DNA of 64,000 bases from Polaribacter porphyrae. GTDB lineage: Bacteria; Bacteroidota; Bacteroidia; Flavobacteriales; Flavobacteriaceae. Position 1 is the first letter of the stretch. Each line of letters opens with the position of its first letter. Of the stretch, positions 52,640-62,048 are shown one piece after another. The DNA lies in NCBI RefSeq assembly GCF_002954685.1, contig NZ_MSCN01000001.1, positions 3,400,375 through 3,464,374 on the forward strand, given 5' to 3'. Both the position numbers and the translations under genes were made by a program. Below the pieces are notes generated by a model. It was not told where the DNA came from and did no database searches. It worked only from the letters and a program-made list of their open reading frames with translations.

Positions 52640-53875
52640 ATGTCGAAAGAAGAAAATTTAGAGTGTTCATTTTGTGGACGAAAAAAAGCAGAAACAGATT
52701 TGCTTATTGCAGGTATGGATGCTCATATTTGCGATAAATGTATTGAACAAGCACATGGTATTGTAGAAGAAGAAATTTCTGAAGCAAAGTCAAATAGCTT
52801 ATCTAAAGATTTAATTCTAAAGAAACCATTAGAAATTAAAAATTTCCTTGACCAATATATTATCGGTCAAAATGAAACAAAACGTGCTATGGCTGTTGCT
52901 GTTTACAATCACTATAAAAGGTTATTACAAGAAGATAATGATGATGATGTTGAGATAGAGAAATCAAACATCGTTTTAGTTGGTGAGACTGGCACAGGTA
53001 AAACATTAGTAGCAAGAACAATTGCTAAAATGCTAAACGTACCTTTTTCTATTGTTGATGCAACAGTTTTAACACAAGCAGGTTATGTAGGTGAAGATGT
53101 AGAAAGTATTTTAAGCCGACTTTTACAAGCTGCGGATTACGATGTAGAAAAAGCACAGCGAGGTATTGTTTTTATTGATGAAATTGATAAAATTGCTAGA
53201 AAAGGAGATAACCCTTCAATAACTAGAGATGTTTCTGGTGAAGGAGTACAACAAGCATTATTAAAATTACTAGAAGGAGCAGTAGTAAATGTAGCACCTA
53301 AAGGTGGTAGAAAACATCCAGAGCAAAAATTCATCGAGGTGAATACTAAAGATATTTTATTTATTGCAGGTGGTGCATTTTCAGGCATTGATAAAATGAT
53401 TGGGAAACGATTAAATAGACAAGCGGTTGGTTTTGGTGCATCTTTAGAAGAAGATAAAATTGATGAAGAAAACTTATTGCAATATATCACACCTTTAGAT
53501 TTAAAATCATTTGGTTTAATTCCAGAAATTATAGGGCGTTTACCAGTGTTAAGTTTTATGAATCCTTTAGATGCCAAAACATTACGTGCTATTTTAACAG
53601 AGCCTAAAAACTCGATCATTAAACAATATGCCAAACTTTTTGGTATGGATAATGTTGAATTTACTATTGATGAAGAAGCACTCAACTATATTGTAGAAAA
53701 AGCAGTTGAATATAAGTTAGGAGCAAGAGGTTTACGTTCTTTGTGTGAAGCTATTTTTACAGATGCTATGTTCGATTTGCCTAGCTCTGAAGATAAAGAG
53801 TTTAATGTTACAAAATCTTATGCAGAATCTAAACTAACTAAAATAGCACTTAAAAAATTAAGAGCAGCTTCTTAA
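52640..53875 (+). CDS. clpX: ATP-dependent Clp protease ATP-binding subunit ClpX
   Basis: 411 residues from the ATG at 52640. Zinc-binding domain with C9, C12, C31 and C34 (CSFC...CDKC), Walker A GETGTGKTLVAR (about 116-127), Walker B GIVFIDEIDKIA (about 176-187), the IGF-type ClpP-contact region around LNRQAVGFGAS and sensor 2 LGARGLRSLCEA. It unfolds tagged substrates and feeds them to ClpP. Followed by a strong terminator. Confidence 0.97.
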   Translation: MSKEENLECSFCGRKKAETDLLIAGMDAHICDKCIEQAHGIVEEEISEAKSNSLSKDLILKKPLEIKNFLDQYIIGQNETKRAMAVAVYNHYKRLLQEDNDDDVEIEKSNIVLVGETGTGKTLVARTIAKMLNVPFSIVDATVLTQAGYVGEDVESILSRLLQAADYDVEKAQRGIVFIDEIDKIARKGDNPSITRDVSGEGVQQALLKLLEGAVVNVAPKGGRKHPEQKFIEVNTKDILFIAGGAFSGIDKMIGKRLNRQAVGFGASLEEDKIDEENLLQYITPLDLKSFGLIPEIIGRLPVLSFMNPLDAKTLRAILTEPKNSIIKQYAKLFGMDNVEFTIDEEALNYIVEKAVEYKLGARGLRSLCEAIFTDAMFDLPSSEDKEFNVTKSYAESKLTKIALKKLRAAS

Positions 53876-53896
53876 TTAAGAATATTTATTTATCAG

Positions 53897-53928
53897 AACC
53901 TCAAAGAGTTTTACTTTGAGGTTTTTTT
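53897..53928 (+). terminator. Rho-independent terminator after clpX
   Basis: AACCTCAAAG / CTTTGAGGTT, perfect 10-bp stem with a 7-base loop, then TTTTT. Confidence 0.92.
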
Positions 53929-53951
53929 ATTTTAGAAAAATTTGTAATTCT

Positions 53952-53959
53952 TATATTTG
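53952..53959 (+). promoter_or_regulatory. Putative -7 box before dnaG
   Basis: TATATTTG, 24 bases before the dnaG ATG and after the clpX terminator. No suitable -33 at normal distance. Confidence 0.5.
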
Positions 53960-53983
53960 TTTTCACTTTCCAATAAACTATAA

Positions 53984-55933
53984 ATGATATCTAGAAGTAC
54001 CATAGACCGTGTTTTCGAATCTGCAAGAGTAGAGGAGGTTATTGGTGAATTTGTTCAGCTAAAAAAAGCAGGAAGTAATTTTAAAGGTTTAAGCCCTTTT
54101 GCAGATGAAAAATCACCTTCTTTTATGGTATCTCCTGTAAAGCAAATTTGGAAAGATTTCTCAACAGGTAAAGGAGGTAATGCCATTTCTTTTTTGATGG
54201 AGCATGAGCATTATACCTATCCAGAAGCTATAAAATGGTTGGCTAAAAAATATAATATCGAAATTGAAGAGACAGAGCAAACCAGTGAAGAAAAAGAGCA
54301 AATGAATGAACGAGAAAGTATGTTTTTGGTGTCTAATTTTGCCAAAGAATATTTTCATAATCAAATGCTGAATACCAATCAAGGGAAAGCAGTCGGTTTA
54401 AGTTACTTTAAAGAACGAGGTTTTAGAGAAGAAACTATCAAAAAATTTGATTTAGGCTATTGTTTAGACGAATGGGATAATTTTACCAAAGCAGCATTAA
54501 CAAAAGGATATAAACTTAAATATTTAGCATCAACAGGTTTAACAATTGTAAAAGAAAACAAACAGTTTGATCGTTTTAAGGGTCGTGTAGTATTTCCTAT
54601 CCATTCCATGTCTGGACGTGTTTTGGGTTTTGGAGGTAGAATTTTAAAAGCTGATAAAAAAGCAGCAAAATATTTAAATTCACCTGAAAGTGATATTTAT
54701 CATAAGAGTAAAATCCTTTATGGAATTTATCAAGCTAAAAAAGAAATCGCAAAACAAGATAATTGTTTTTTAGTAGAAGGCTATACAGATGTTATTTCCT
54801 TTCATCAATCTGGAATAGAAAATGTTGTGGCATCTTCTGGTACAGCATTAACTTCAGATCAAATTAGATTGGTAAATCGCCTAACAAAAAATATTACTGT
54901 ACTTTTTGATGGTGATGCTGCAGGAATTAGAGCTTCCATTCGTGGAATAGATTTAATTTTAGAACAGGGAATGAATGTAAAAGTAGTGCAATTTCCTGAT
55001 GGAGAAGATCCTGATAGTTTTGCCAAAGCACATTCTGATGTAGAACTAAAAGAGTATTTAGAAAATTCAGCTCAAGATTTTATCAATTTTAAAGTATCTC
55101 TTTTACTAAAAGATGCAGCTAATGATCCTGTTAAAAAAGCGGGTTTAATTAGAGATATTGTTACGAGTATTTCTAAAATTCCTGATTCTATTCAACGTGA
55201 AGTTTATGTACAAGAATGCTCTAGAATAATGGAGATTTCTGAACGTGTTTTATTTAGTGAGTTAGCACAAATTATCTCAAAAACCAATAAAGATGAAGCC
55301 AAAAAACATCAATCAGAAAAGAAAACTCTAGAGGTTGTAAAAAAGCAAGAGATACAGGTAAAAGAAGTAGATCAACTCTCTATTTTAGAAAAAGAAATTA
55401 TAAGACTTTTGTTGTTATATGGCAATGACGAGGTTGATTTTACTGAAGAAATAGTAAATATTGATGAAGATAGTAAAGAAATTGTTACAACCAGAAAGTA
55501 TCAAAATACAGTTTCTGCAGAAATTTATTTGCATTTGCATGATGATGAAATTGAGTTTACGAACCCTATTTTTCAAGAAATTTATAATGAAATTATTCAT
55601 CAATTAAATCAGTTTGAGAAACTAGAAATAGACAAGTTAGTAAATCATAAAAATGATATTATTTCTAGTACAGTTACTTCTATTTTAATGGATGAAGAAA
55701 AACACCAATTAAGCAATTGGGAAAGTAAAAATATATTTGTTAAAGAATCTGTTGAAGTTTTATTTAAAGCAGTGAATGATGTTGTTTTTAATTTAAGAAG
55801 AATCTTGATTGATAGATTAGTTAAAGAGAGATTAAATTCTGAAAAAGAATATTCAAATGCTGAAAAAGAAGAAATAATGAACTACAATTCTTTAAGAATT
55901 CGTCTTTTTGAAAAGCTTAATAGAGTAGTATAA
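53984..55933 (+). CDS. dnaG: DNA primase lacking zinc-ribbon cysteines
   Basis: 649 residues. The N-terminal DnaG domain is recognisable (FKGLSPFADEKSPSFMV, about 34-50), but the cysteines and histidine of the normal CPFH...CFGCG zinc ribbon are replaced (SPFAD, and WKDFSTGKGG at about 57-66); there is no cysteine in the first 100 residues. The RNA polymerase core and TOPRIM follow: VEGYTDVISF (about 263-272) and LFDGDAAGIRASIRG (about 306-320), with catalytic Glu and Asp present. The C-terminal helicase-interaction domain (about 460-649) is intact. It primes DNA synthesis at the fork. The zinc-less form is known from related flavobacteria. Confidence 0.95.
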   Translation: MISRSTIDRVFESARVEEVIGEFVQLKKAGSNFKGLSPFADEKSPSFMVSPVKQIWKDFSTGKGGNAISFLMEHEHYTYPEAIKWLAKKYNIEIEETEQTSEEKEQMNERESMFLVSNFAKEYFHNQMLNTNQGKAVGLSYFKERGFREETIKKFDLGYCLDEWDNFTKAALTKGYKLKYLASTGLTIVKENKQFDRFKGRVVFPIHSMSGRVLGFGGRILKADKKAAKYLNSPESDIYHKSKILYGIYQAKKEIAKQDNCFLVEGYTDVISFHQSGIENVVASSGTALTSDQIRLVNRLTKNITVLFDGDAAGIRASIRGIDLILEQGMNVKVVQFPDGEDPDSFAKAHSDVELKEYLENSAQDFINFKVSLLLKDAANDPVKKAGLIRDIVTSISKIPDSIQREVYVQECSRIMEISERVLFSELAQIISKTNKDEAKKHQSEKKTLEVVKKQEIQVKEVDQLSILEKEIIRLLLLYGNDEVDFTEEIVNIDEDSKEIVTTRKYQNTVSAEIYLHLHDDEIEFTNPIFQEIYNEIIHQLNQFEKLEIDKLVNHKNDIISSTVTSILMDEEKHQLSNWESKNIFVKESVEVLFKAVNDVVFNLRRILIDRLVKERLNSEKEYSNAEKEEIMNYNSLRIRLFEKLNRVV

Positions 55934-56029
55934 TTTACGTCTTATACAATAAATACTACATTTCAGAAAAAAAAGTGTTGCTAATTTAGAGAAAATTGTA
56001 TATTGGTATTTGAAGAAGAATTTTACGTT

Positions 56030-56158
56030 ATGAGAAAACTAATCCAACTTTTTAAGGTAATACCGTTATTTATCTTTTTGCCTTTTGAGATTTCAAAAGG
56101 AGCAAAAAGAAGAACTTACATAAAAATAAAAAAGACTTTGAATGCTATTTTTTTATAG
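56030..56158 (+). CDS. Possible small protein (42 residues) or structured RNA
   Basis: The only candidate in the 260-base gap between dnaG and nadE: MRKLIQLFKVIPLFIFLPFE, then a basic tail (SKGAKRRTYIKIKKTL). One hydrophobic segment. A strong hairpin (56074-56109, stem CTTTTTG..CCTTTTGA paired with TCAAAAGG..CAAAAAG) lies inside the frame, so an RNA function is equally possible. No promoter match and no homologue recalled. Confidence 0.25.
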   Translation: MRKLIQLFKVIPLFIFLPFEISKGAKRRTYIKIKKTLNAIFL

Positions 56159-56193
56159 CTCTCAAAATCTTTTTGTTTCTGTGTTATAATTTT

Positions 56194-56985
56194 TTATTCC
56201 ATAAACTCATTTGGAATTTCACAGACTGGTATAGGTATCATTTTATGTTGATTAATAGTGTTTAAACGAGTATAAATTTCATAAACCTCTTTTTGCCTTC
56301 CATTAAACTCATCAGCAACTTTACCTTCATCTTGCATTTTCATAGCCCATTCTAATTCATCGTAAGAAGCCCCAATTTGATCTTCATCTGTTCTACTATC
56401 TCCAAACAAACCATCAGTTGGTTGTGCTTTTTGTATCGAATTTGGCACACCTAAATAAGCAGCTAAAGCATATACTTCAGATTTCATTAAATCTGCAATT
56501 GGGCTTAAGTCTACACCACCATCACCATATTTTGTGTAAAATCCTACACCAAAATCCTCAACTTTATTTCCTGTACCAGCAACTAATGAACCGTTAATTC
56601 CTGCTAAATAATACAAGGTTGTCATTCGTAAACGAGCTCTAGTGTTTGCTAAAGACAAATCTACTTTAGTTTTATCTTCAGTAATAGGAACTATACTTTT
56701 AAATTCCTCAAAAGTAGAAGTTAAGTTAGTTCTTACAGATGAAACATTTTTAAATCTTTCTTTTAATTGGGCTATATGTTCTTCGGCTCTAGAAACTTGA
56801 CTTTCTGCTTGGTGAATTGGCATTTCTACACATAATGTAGGTAAGCCAGTTTTTGCGCATAAAGTAGATGTTAGAGCAGAATCAATTCCACCAGAAACAC
56901 CAACTACAAAACCACTTACTTTTGCATTTACTGCATATTCTTTTAACCAATTTATAATATATTCAGCTACTTTTTCGGTATTCAT
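56194..56985 (-). CDS. nadE: NAD synthase (ammonia-dependent type)
   Basis: 263 residues. ATP-pyrophosphatase P-loop VGVSGGIDSALTSTL (residues 28-42), VAGTGNKVEDFGVGFYTKYGDGGVD in pieces (about 145-168), and DLMKSEVYALAAYLGVP. No glutaminase domain, so it uses ammonia to convert nicotinate adenine dinucleotide to NAD. It is divergent from gldB, the same nadE-gldB arrangement as in other gliding flavobacteria. Confidence 0.95.
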   Translation of the reverse strand: MNTEKVAEYIINWLKEYAVNAKVSGFVVGVSGGIDSALTSTLCAKTGLPTLCVEMPIHQAESQVSRAEEHIAQLKERFKNVSSVRTNLTSTFEEFKSIVPITEDKTKVDLSLANTRARLRMTTLYYLAGINGSLVAGTGNKVEDFGVGFYTKYGDGGVDLSPIADLMKSEVYALAAYLGVPNSIQKAQPTDGLFGDSRTDEDQIGASYDELEWAMKMQDEGKVADEFNGRQKEVYEIYTRLNTINQHKMIPIPVCEIPNEFME

Positions 56986-57044
56986 TAATAAACTATTTTA
57001 GTATTTTTATCGTTCTAAATTCTAGTTACTAAGATACAAAGAAT

Positions 57045-58004
57045 ATGAGATTTTTTTTTAGTGTATTAATAGTTTTAAGCCTGTTTTTTTCATGTTCTAA
57101 TAAAAATGAGCACCAAATTAATGTTTCTAATGTTAGTGCAGATTTTTCAGTAAAAAGATACGATGTAGATTTTTATAACGCCAATAAGCAAACACTACCC
57201 AAAGTAAAAGAAAAATATCCATATTTATTTCCAGAAGAGTTTTTTGACAGTTTAGCATTTATAAAAATTAATGATAAACAAGAACAAGAATTATTTAATG
57301 AAACTCAAAAAGTTTACAAGGATTTTTCTTCAGTAGAAAATCAACTTTTATCACTTTTTAAACACATAAAATATTACAATCCTAAATTTATAACGCCAAA
57401 TATTGTAACAATGTTAAGTAATATAGATTATGAGAGTAAAGTAATTTATGCAGATAGTTTAGTGTTAATTTCTCTGGATGTTTATCTAGGTAAAAATCAT
57501 CCATTTTATGGAGATTATCCCAATTATATTAAAGAAAATAATTCTAAAGAACACATTGTTATTGATGTAGCAAAATCGATTATCGATGCACAAATCTACC
57601 CATCAAACAAAAGAAGGTTTATAGATAAAATGATTTATGAGGGTAAAAAAATGTATTTGTTAAATAGCTATCTACCTGATGTTTCTGATAAAGAAAAAAC
57701 AGGATATTCAATTGATAAACTAAATTGGGCAGAAGCTAATGAAGAGCAAATTTGGAGATATTTTATTGAAAAAAAATTATTGTTCAGTACAGATACAAAA
57801 CTCAATAAGCGGTTTCTAGAAAATGCTCCTTTTTCTAAATTTTATATGGAGCAAGATAACTTGTCTCCAGGAAAGATTGGAGTTTGGGTTGGTTGGCAAA
57901 TTGTTGATGCTTACATGCAAAATAATGACGTATCTTTGCAAGAATTATTAAAAACAGATGAAGAAATCATCTTTAAAAAGTCTAAATATAAACCTAAAAG
58001 ATAA
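57045..58004 (+). CDS. gldB: Gliding motility lipoprotein GldB
   Basis: 319 residues with a lipoprotein signal ending FFSC (Cys17). The sequence follows GldB: an acidic first part (VKRYDVDFYNANKQTLPKVKEKYPYLFPEEFFDS in pieces, about 38-70) and a C-terminal half with YLGKNHPFYGDYPNYI (about 147-162) and SPGKIGVWVGWQIVDAYM (about 283-300). In Flavobacterium johnsoniae GldB is required for gliding and affects T9SS. It overlaps gldC by one base (TAATG). Confidence 0.93.
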   Translation: MRFFFSVLIVLSLFFSCSNKNEHQINVSNVSADFSVKRYDVDFYNANKQTLPKVKEKYPYLFPEEFFDSLAFIKINDKQEQELFNETQKVYKDFSSVENQLLSLFKHIKYYNPKFITPNIVTMLSNIDYESKVIYADSLVLISLDVYLGKNHPFYGDYPNYIKENNSKEHIVIDVAKSIIDAQIYPSNKRRFIDKMIYEGKKMYLLNSYLPDVSDKEKTGYSIDKLNWAEANEEQIWRYFIEKKLLFSTDTKLNKRFLENAPFSKFYMEQDNLSPGKIGVWVGWQIVDAYMQNNDVSLQELLKTDEEIIFKKSKYKPKR

Positions 58005-58339
58005 TGGCTGTTAAACACAATTCTGAAGTAAAATTTACTATTGGTTTAGATGAGAATAAAGTTCCTGAAGAAATTTCTTGGACTGCACAAGATGGTGGAG
58101 TTGACAATGAATTTTCTAAAGCAGTAATGATTTCTGTTTGGGATCATAAACAAAAAGACACTTTACGTATGGATTTATGGACCAAAGATATGCCAGTTGA
58201 TGAAATGAAACAGTTTTATCATCAAACCTTGGTTTCTATGGCAGATACTTTTGAACGTGCTACTGATGATGCAAAAATGAGTGCTACAATGCGTGATTTT
58301 TGTGATTATTTTGCTGAAAAGTTAGAATTGAAAAAATAG
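58004..58339 (+). CDS. gldC: Gliding motility protein GldC
   Basis: 111 residues, no signal peptide, sharing its first base with the gldB stop. EVKFTIGLDENKVPEEISWTA, VWDHKQKDTLRMDLWTKDMPVDEMK (pieces) and the C-terminal MRDFCDYFAEKLEL match GldC. The protein is thought to be cytoplasmic and to support gliding together with GldB. The convergent folK-dNK gene ends 4 bases downstream. Confidence 0.95.
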   Translation: MAVKHNSEVKFTIGLDENKVPEEISWTAQDGGVDNEFSKAVMISVWDHKQKDTLRMDLWTKDMPVDEMKQFYHQTLVSMADTFERATDDAKMSATMRDFCDYFAEKLELKK

Positions 58340-58343
58340 AGTT

Positions 58344-59468
58344 TTATCCTTTTTTAATTTGATTGATGATAGAGGTGTAGTCTTCATGATTATTTACAAA
58401 ATCAAGCTCTGATACATCAATAACCAAAATATTTAAGTTTTGTTGAGTGTTTATAAAACTTTTATAGCCATCATGAATTTTTTGTAAATAATTGGCTTCA
58501 ATATTTTGCTCATATTCTCGACCACGTTTTTTAATATTCTCTAAAAGCCTTTCTGTATTTTGGTACAAATAAACATACAAATCTGGTTTTGTAATTTCCT
58601 TGTACATCATATCAAAAATTTTTCTGTACAATTTATACTCCTCTTCTTGTAAAGTAATTTGGGCAAAAATTAAAGATTTGAAAATGTAATAATCAGAAAT
58701 TATAAAATTTTTAAACAAGTCTAACTGTGCCAAATCATCAGACAGTTGTTGATACCTATCAGCCAAAAAACTCATTTCTAAAGGGAAAGCAAAACGTTCT
58801 TTATCTTCATAAAATTTTGGTAAAAAAGGATTGTCAGCAAAACGTTCTAACACTACTTTCGCATTAAAATCATCAGACATCATTTTAGATAAAGAAGTTT
58901 TTCCTGCACCAATGTTACCTTCAATAGCAATGTAACTGTATTTTTCTGATATGGGAATTGGTCTATTTAATTTTTCATCTACAATACTAATATCAGAACC
59001 ATCATCACAATTTCGTAAACAAGTAGAAATTGGTTTTTGCTGAATAGGATGTAAAACATTTGGTGCAATTTCAACTAGAGGAACCAAAACAAATTTACGC
59101 TCCAACATTTTTGGATGGGGAAGTGTTAAAGCTTCAGAAAATATAATTTCATCCTCAAAAAGCAACACATCAATATCAATATTTCTGTCTGCATAACCTT
59201 GTGTATTCTTTCTTGTTCTACCTAGCTTAATTTCTATTTGTAATAGAATTTGCATCAATTTTTCTGGTTGATGATAAGTTATAACTTCCAAGCATATATT
59301 GTAAAAATCATCACTTTCAAAACCCCAAGAGGCTGTTTTATAAACAGAGGAAATTTTAGAAATAGCACCAACTTGATTAGCAATAGAATCAATTGCATTT
59401 TGCAGGTTTTCTAACTTGTTACCTAGATTTGTGCCTAAAGATAAAAAAGTTGTTTTTTGAGTTTTCAT
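58344..59468 (-). CDS. folK: HPPK (FolK) - deoxynucleoside kinase fusion protein
   Basis: 374 residues from the ATG at 59468 (MKTQKTTFLSLGTNLG); an upstream in-frame start runs through the pnp terminator and is rejected. Residues about 5-150 are 6-hydroxymethyl-7,8-dihydropterin pyrophosphokinase: LSLGTNLGNKLENLQ, SSVYKTASWGF, RNIDIDVLLF (metal-binding Asp) and LPHPKMLERKFVLVPL. Residues about 170-374 are a deoxynucleoside kinase: P-loop AIEGNIGAGKTSL (about 179-191), FADNPFLPKFYED, ADRYQQL and the LID-like KKRGREYE. The fusion links folate synthesis and deoxynucleotide salvage in one polypeptide, a Bacteroidetes arrangement. Confidence 0.93.
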   Translation of the reverse strand: MKTQKTTFLSLGTNLGNKLENLQNAIDSIANQVGAISKISSVYKTASWGFESDDFYNICLEVITYHQPEKLMQILLQIEIKLGRTRKNTQGYADRNIDIDVLLFEDEIIFSEALTLPHPKMLERKFVLVPLVEIAPNVLHPIQQKPISTCLRNCDDGSDISIVDEKLNRPIPISEKYSYIAIEGNIGAGKTSLSKMMSDDFNAKVVLERFADNPFLPKFYEDKERFAFPLEMSFLADRYQQLSDDLAQLDLFKNFIISDYYIFKSLIFAQITLQEEEYKLYRKIFDMMYKEITKPDLYVYLYQNTERLLENIKKRGREYEQNIEANYLQKIHDGYKSFINTQQNLNILVIDVSELDFVNNHEDYTSIINQIKKG

Positions 59469-59494
59469 TGAGAACAACAAAGAAACAAAAAAGC

Positions 59495-59526
59495 ATAAAA
59501 AAATCGCCAAAATTAATTGGCGATTT
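59495..59526 (-). terminator. Rho-independent terminator after pnp
   Basis: AAATCGCCAA / TTGGCGATTT, perfect 10-bp stem with a 6-base loop; on the minus strand a run of T follows. Confidence 0.9.
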
Positions 59527-59567
59527 ATGAACATTATGAAAAGAATTGAATTTCAGTTTAAGCCAAA

Positions 59568-61808
59568 TTAATCCTCTTTCTTTTCTTGTCTAGGTCTTCT
59601 ATCATCACGTCTGTTGTCACGTCCACGATTATCTCTACCTCTGTTGTCTCTACCACGATTATTATCTCTTGGAGGTCTAGCAACATAACCTTCTGGTTTT
59701 TCTAATAATGCTTTTCTAGAAACTTTTTCTTTACGAGTTCTTGGGTCTATTCCAAAGTATTTTACATCTAAAATGTCTCCCATTTTTACTACGTCAGAAA
59801 CATTGTCAGTACGTTCCCAAGCTAATTCACTTACGTGTAATAAAACTTCGTTTCCAGGAGCTTCTGTATATTCTACAACTGCACCAAAATCTAACATTTT
59901 AATTACTTTTACTTCGTAAACAGAACCTTTTTCTGGTTTGAATAACATCGATTCTATACGAGCAATAACAGCTTCAATTCCTTCTGGTTTTGTACCTAAA
60001 ATTTCGATAATTCCTTCTTCTGTAACAGGATCTTCTGTAATTACAATTGTAGTTTCAGTTTCTTTCTGTAATTCTTGAATGTGTTTACCTCCAGGACCAA
60101 TAAACGCACCAATCATATCATTAGGAATACGTCTTGTAATCATTTTTGGAGCGTGTGCTTTTACATCTTCATTTGGTGTTTCTATAGTGTCTGTTAATTT
60201 TGATAATATATGCAAACGACCATCTCTTGCTTGTTTTAAAGCATTTACTAAAATCTCGTAACTTAATCCTTTGATTTTAATATCCATTTGACAAGCTGTA
60301 ATCCCATCAGCAGTTCCAGTTACTTTAAAGTCCATATCACCTAAATGATCTTCATCACCTAAAATATCTGATAAAACTGCATAGTTTTCACCATCAGAAA
60401 TTAATCCCATAGCAATACCAGAAACAGGTTTCTTTAACTGAACTCCAGCATCCATTAACGCCATTGTTCCAGAACAAACTGTTGCCATAGAAGATGAGCC
60501 ATTAGATTCTAAAACTTCACTTACAACTCTTACTGTATAAGGACAATCAGCAGGAATCATTCCTTTTAATGCTCTTTGTGCTAAATTACCATGACCAACT
60601 TCTCTACGTGAAGTTCCTCTTAATGGACGAGCTTCTCCTGTAGAAAATGGAGGGAAATTATAATGTAAATAGAACGTTTCTTCACCTTCAAAAGATGGCA
60701 TGTCTATTTGGTTTGCTTCTCTAGAAGTTCCTAATGTCACAGTAGCTAATGCTTGCGTTTCTCCTCTTGTAAAGATTGATGAACCGTGAGTTGATGGTAG
60801 ATAATCTACCTCACACCAAATTGGTCTAATATCTGTAGTTTTACGACCATCTAAACGTAAACCTTCGTTTAACGTTAAATCACGAATGGCAGTTTTCTGT
60901 GCTTTAGCTACATACTTGTGAATCAATTTACCTAATTCTGCTTGCTCATCTTCAGAGAAAGAATTGAAAACCTCTTCTTTAATTTCGCTAAATGCAGCTC
61001 CTCTTTCTTTTTTAGAAGAACCTGCTTTTGCAATTGCATAGGTTTTGTCATATACTAAATCGTGAATTTTTGCAGCTAAATCTTCATCAGAATCTTCTGC
61101 TGTATATTCTCTAGTTTCTTTTTTACCAAAAGCTTCAGCAAGAGCTACTTGAGCAGCACATTGTACTTTAATAGCTTCGTGTGCAAATTTAATTGCATCT
61201 GCCATTTCTTCTTCAGAACACTCATCCATTTCACCTTCTACCATCATTACTGAATCTGCAGAAGCACCAATCATCATATCTATATCAGCTTCCGCTAATT
61301 GTGCTCTTGTTGGGTTTATTACAAACTTGCCATTTACTCTACCAACTCTTACTTCAGAAATTGGAGTTTCGAATGGGACATCTGATAATTGAATAGCAGC
61401 AGAAGCAGCTAAACCAGCCATTGCATCTGGCATAACATCATCATCATGAGACATCATCTGAATCATAACTTGAGTTTCTGCGTGATAATCTTTTGGAAAT
61501 AATGGGCGTAAAACACGGTCAACAAGACGCATTGTTAATACTTCGCCATCACTTGGTCTTGCTTCTCTTTTAAAGAAACCTCCAGGATAACGTCCTGCAG
61601 CTGCAAATTTTTCTCTATAATCTACTGTTAATGGTAAAAAATCTACATCTGCTTGATGATAATTTGATACCACTGTACACAATAACATACATTTACCAGA
61701 TTGAACAACAACTGAACCATGAGCTTGTTTTGCTAATTTACCAGTTTCTAATGAGATGGTTCTTCCATCTCCAAGGTCGATGACCTCTCTAAATACCTTT
61801 GGAATCAT
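59568..61808 (-). CDS. pnp: Polyribonucleotide nucleotidyltransferase
   Basis: 746 residues. Two RNase PH-like domains (about 5-230 and 310-545, the second with [17 protein letters not shown]), KH domain with [13 protein letters not shown] (about 567-579), S1 domain (about 625-695, [18 protein letters not shown]) and a C-terminal Arg/Gly/Asp-rich tail with repeated NRGRD units (about 715-735), likely RNA-binding. It degrades RNA from the 3' end using phosphate. A hairpin lies in its 5' leader (61855-61873). The rpsO gene is upstream on the same strand, as in most bacteria, but a terminator separates them. Confidence 0.97.
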   Translation of the reverse strand: MIPKVFREVIDLGDGRTISLETGKLAKQAHGSVVVQSGKCMLLCTVVSNYHQADVDFLPLTVDYREKFAAAGRYPGGFFKREARPSDGEVLTMRLVDRVLRPLFPKDYHAETQVMIQMMSHDDDVMPDAMAGLAASAAIQLSDVPFETPISEVRVGRVNGKFVINPTRAQLAEADIDMMIGASADSVMMVEGEMDECSEEEMADAIKFAHEAIKVQCAAQVALAEAFGKKETREYTAEDSDEDLAAKIHDLVYDKTYAIAKAGSSKKERGAAFSEIKEEVFNSFSEDEQAELGKLIHKYVAKAQKTAIRDLTLNEGLRLDGRKTTDIRPIWCEVDYLPSTHGSSIFTRGETQALATVTLGTSREANQIDMPSFEGEETFYLHYNFPPFSTGEARPLRGTSRREVGHGNLAQRALKGMIPADCPYTVRVVSEVLESNGSSSMATVCSGTMALMDAGVQLKKPVSGIAMGLISDGENYAVLSDILGDEDHLGDMDFKVTGTADGITACQMDIKIKGLSYEILVNALKQARDGRLHILSKLTDTIETPNEDVKAHAPKMITRRIPNDMIGAFIGPGGKHIQELQKETETTIVITEDPVTEEGIIEILGTKPEGIEAVIARIESMLFKPEKGSVYEVKVIKMLDFGAVVEYTEAPGNEVLLHVSELAWERTDNVSDVVKMGDILDVKYFGIDPRTRKEKVSRKALLEKPEGYVARPPRDNNRGRDNRGRDNRGRDNRRDDRRPRQEKKED

Positions 61809-61854
61809 AAAATTTTAATTCTAATTTTTTAATTTGTTTGTTGTTGTGTTGTAG

Positions 61855-61873
61855 TACTGAAACAAGTTCAGTA
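61855..61873 (-). promoter_or_regulatory. Stem-loop in the pnp leader
   Basis: TACTGAA-acaag-TTCAGTA, a perfect 7-bp stem with a 5-base loop, 46 bases upstream of the pnp ATG. In E. coli a leader stem-loop takes part in pnp autoregulation; whether this one does is unknown. Confidence 0.3.
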
Positions 61874-62012
61874 TAAATTGTTGTATGTTTTTCCAATGGA
61901 AATTCAAAAGGCTTGTTAGTTCTTTTGATTTTTTTTCTATTTCTGCAAAGTTTGTTAGTCTTTAAGAAATGTAATTTCTCTTTTTTGATAAGAGAATGAA
62001 GTAATAAAAAAC

Positions 62013-62041
62013 AAAAGAGGTGCGTTTATAGCACCTCTTTT
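62013..62041 (-). terminator. Rho-independent terminator after rpsO
   Basis: AAAAGAGGTGC / GCACCTCTTTT, perfect 11-bp stem with a 7-base loop; on the minus strand the tail is TTTTGTTTTTTA. Confidence 0.92.
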
Positions 62042-62048
62042 TAAGAAA

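Noticed and set aside
53137..53685. 182-codon open frame antisense to clpX
   Set aside because: It lies entirely within a highly conserved gene, has no promoter and no recognisable domain.
59469..59534. N-terminal extension of the FolK fusion protein with a membrane-like segment
   Set aside because: The extension would be translated through the perfect pnp terminator hairpin; the ATG at 59468 is directly followed by the conserved HPPK start.
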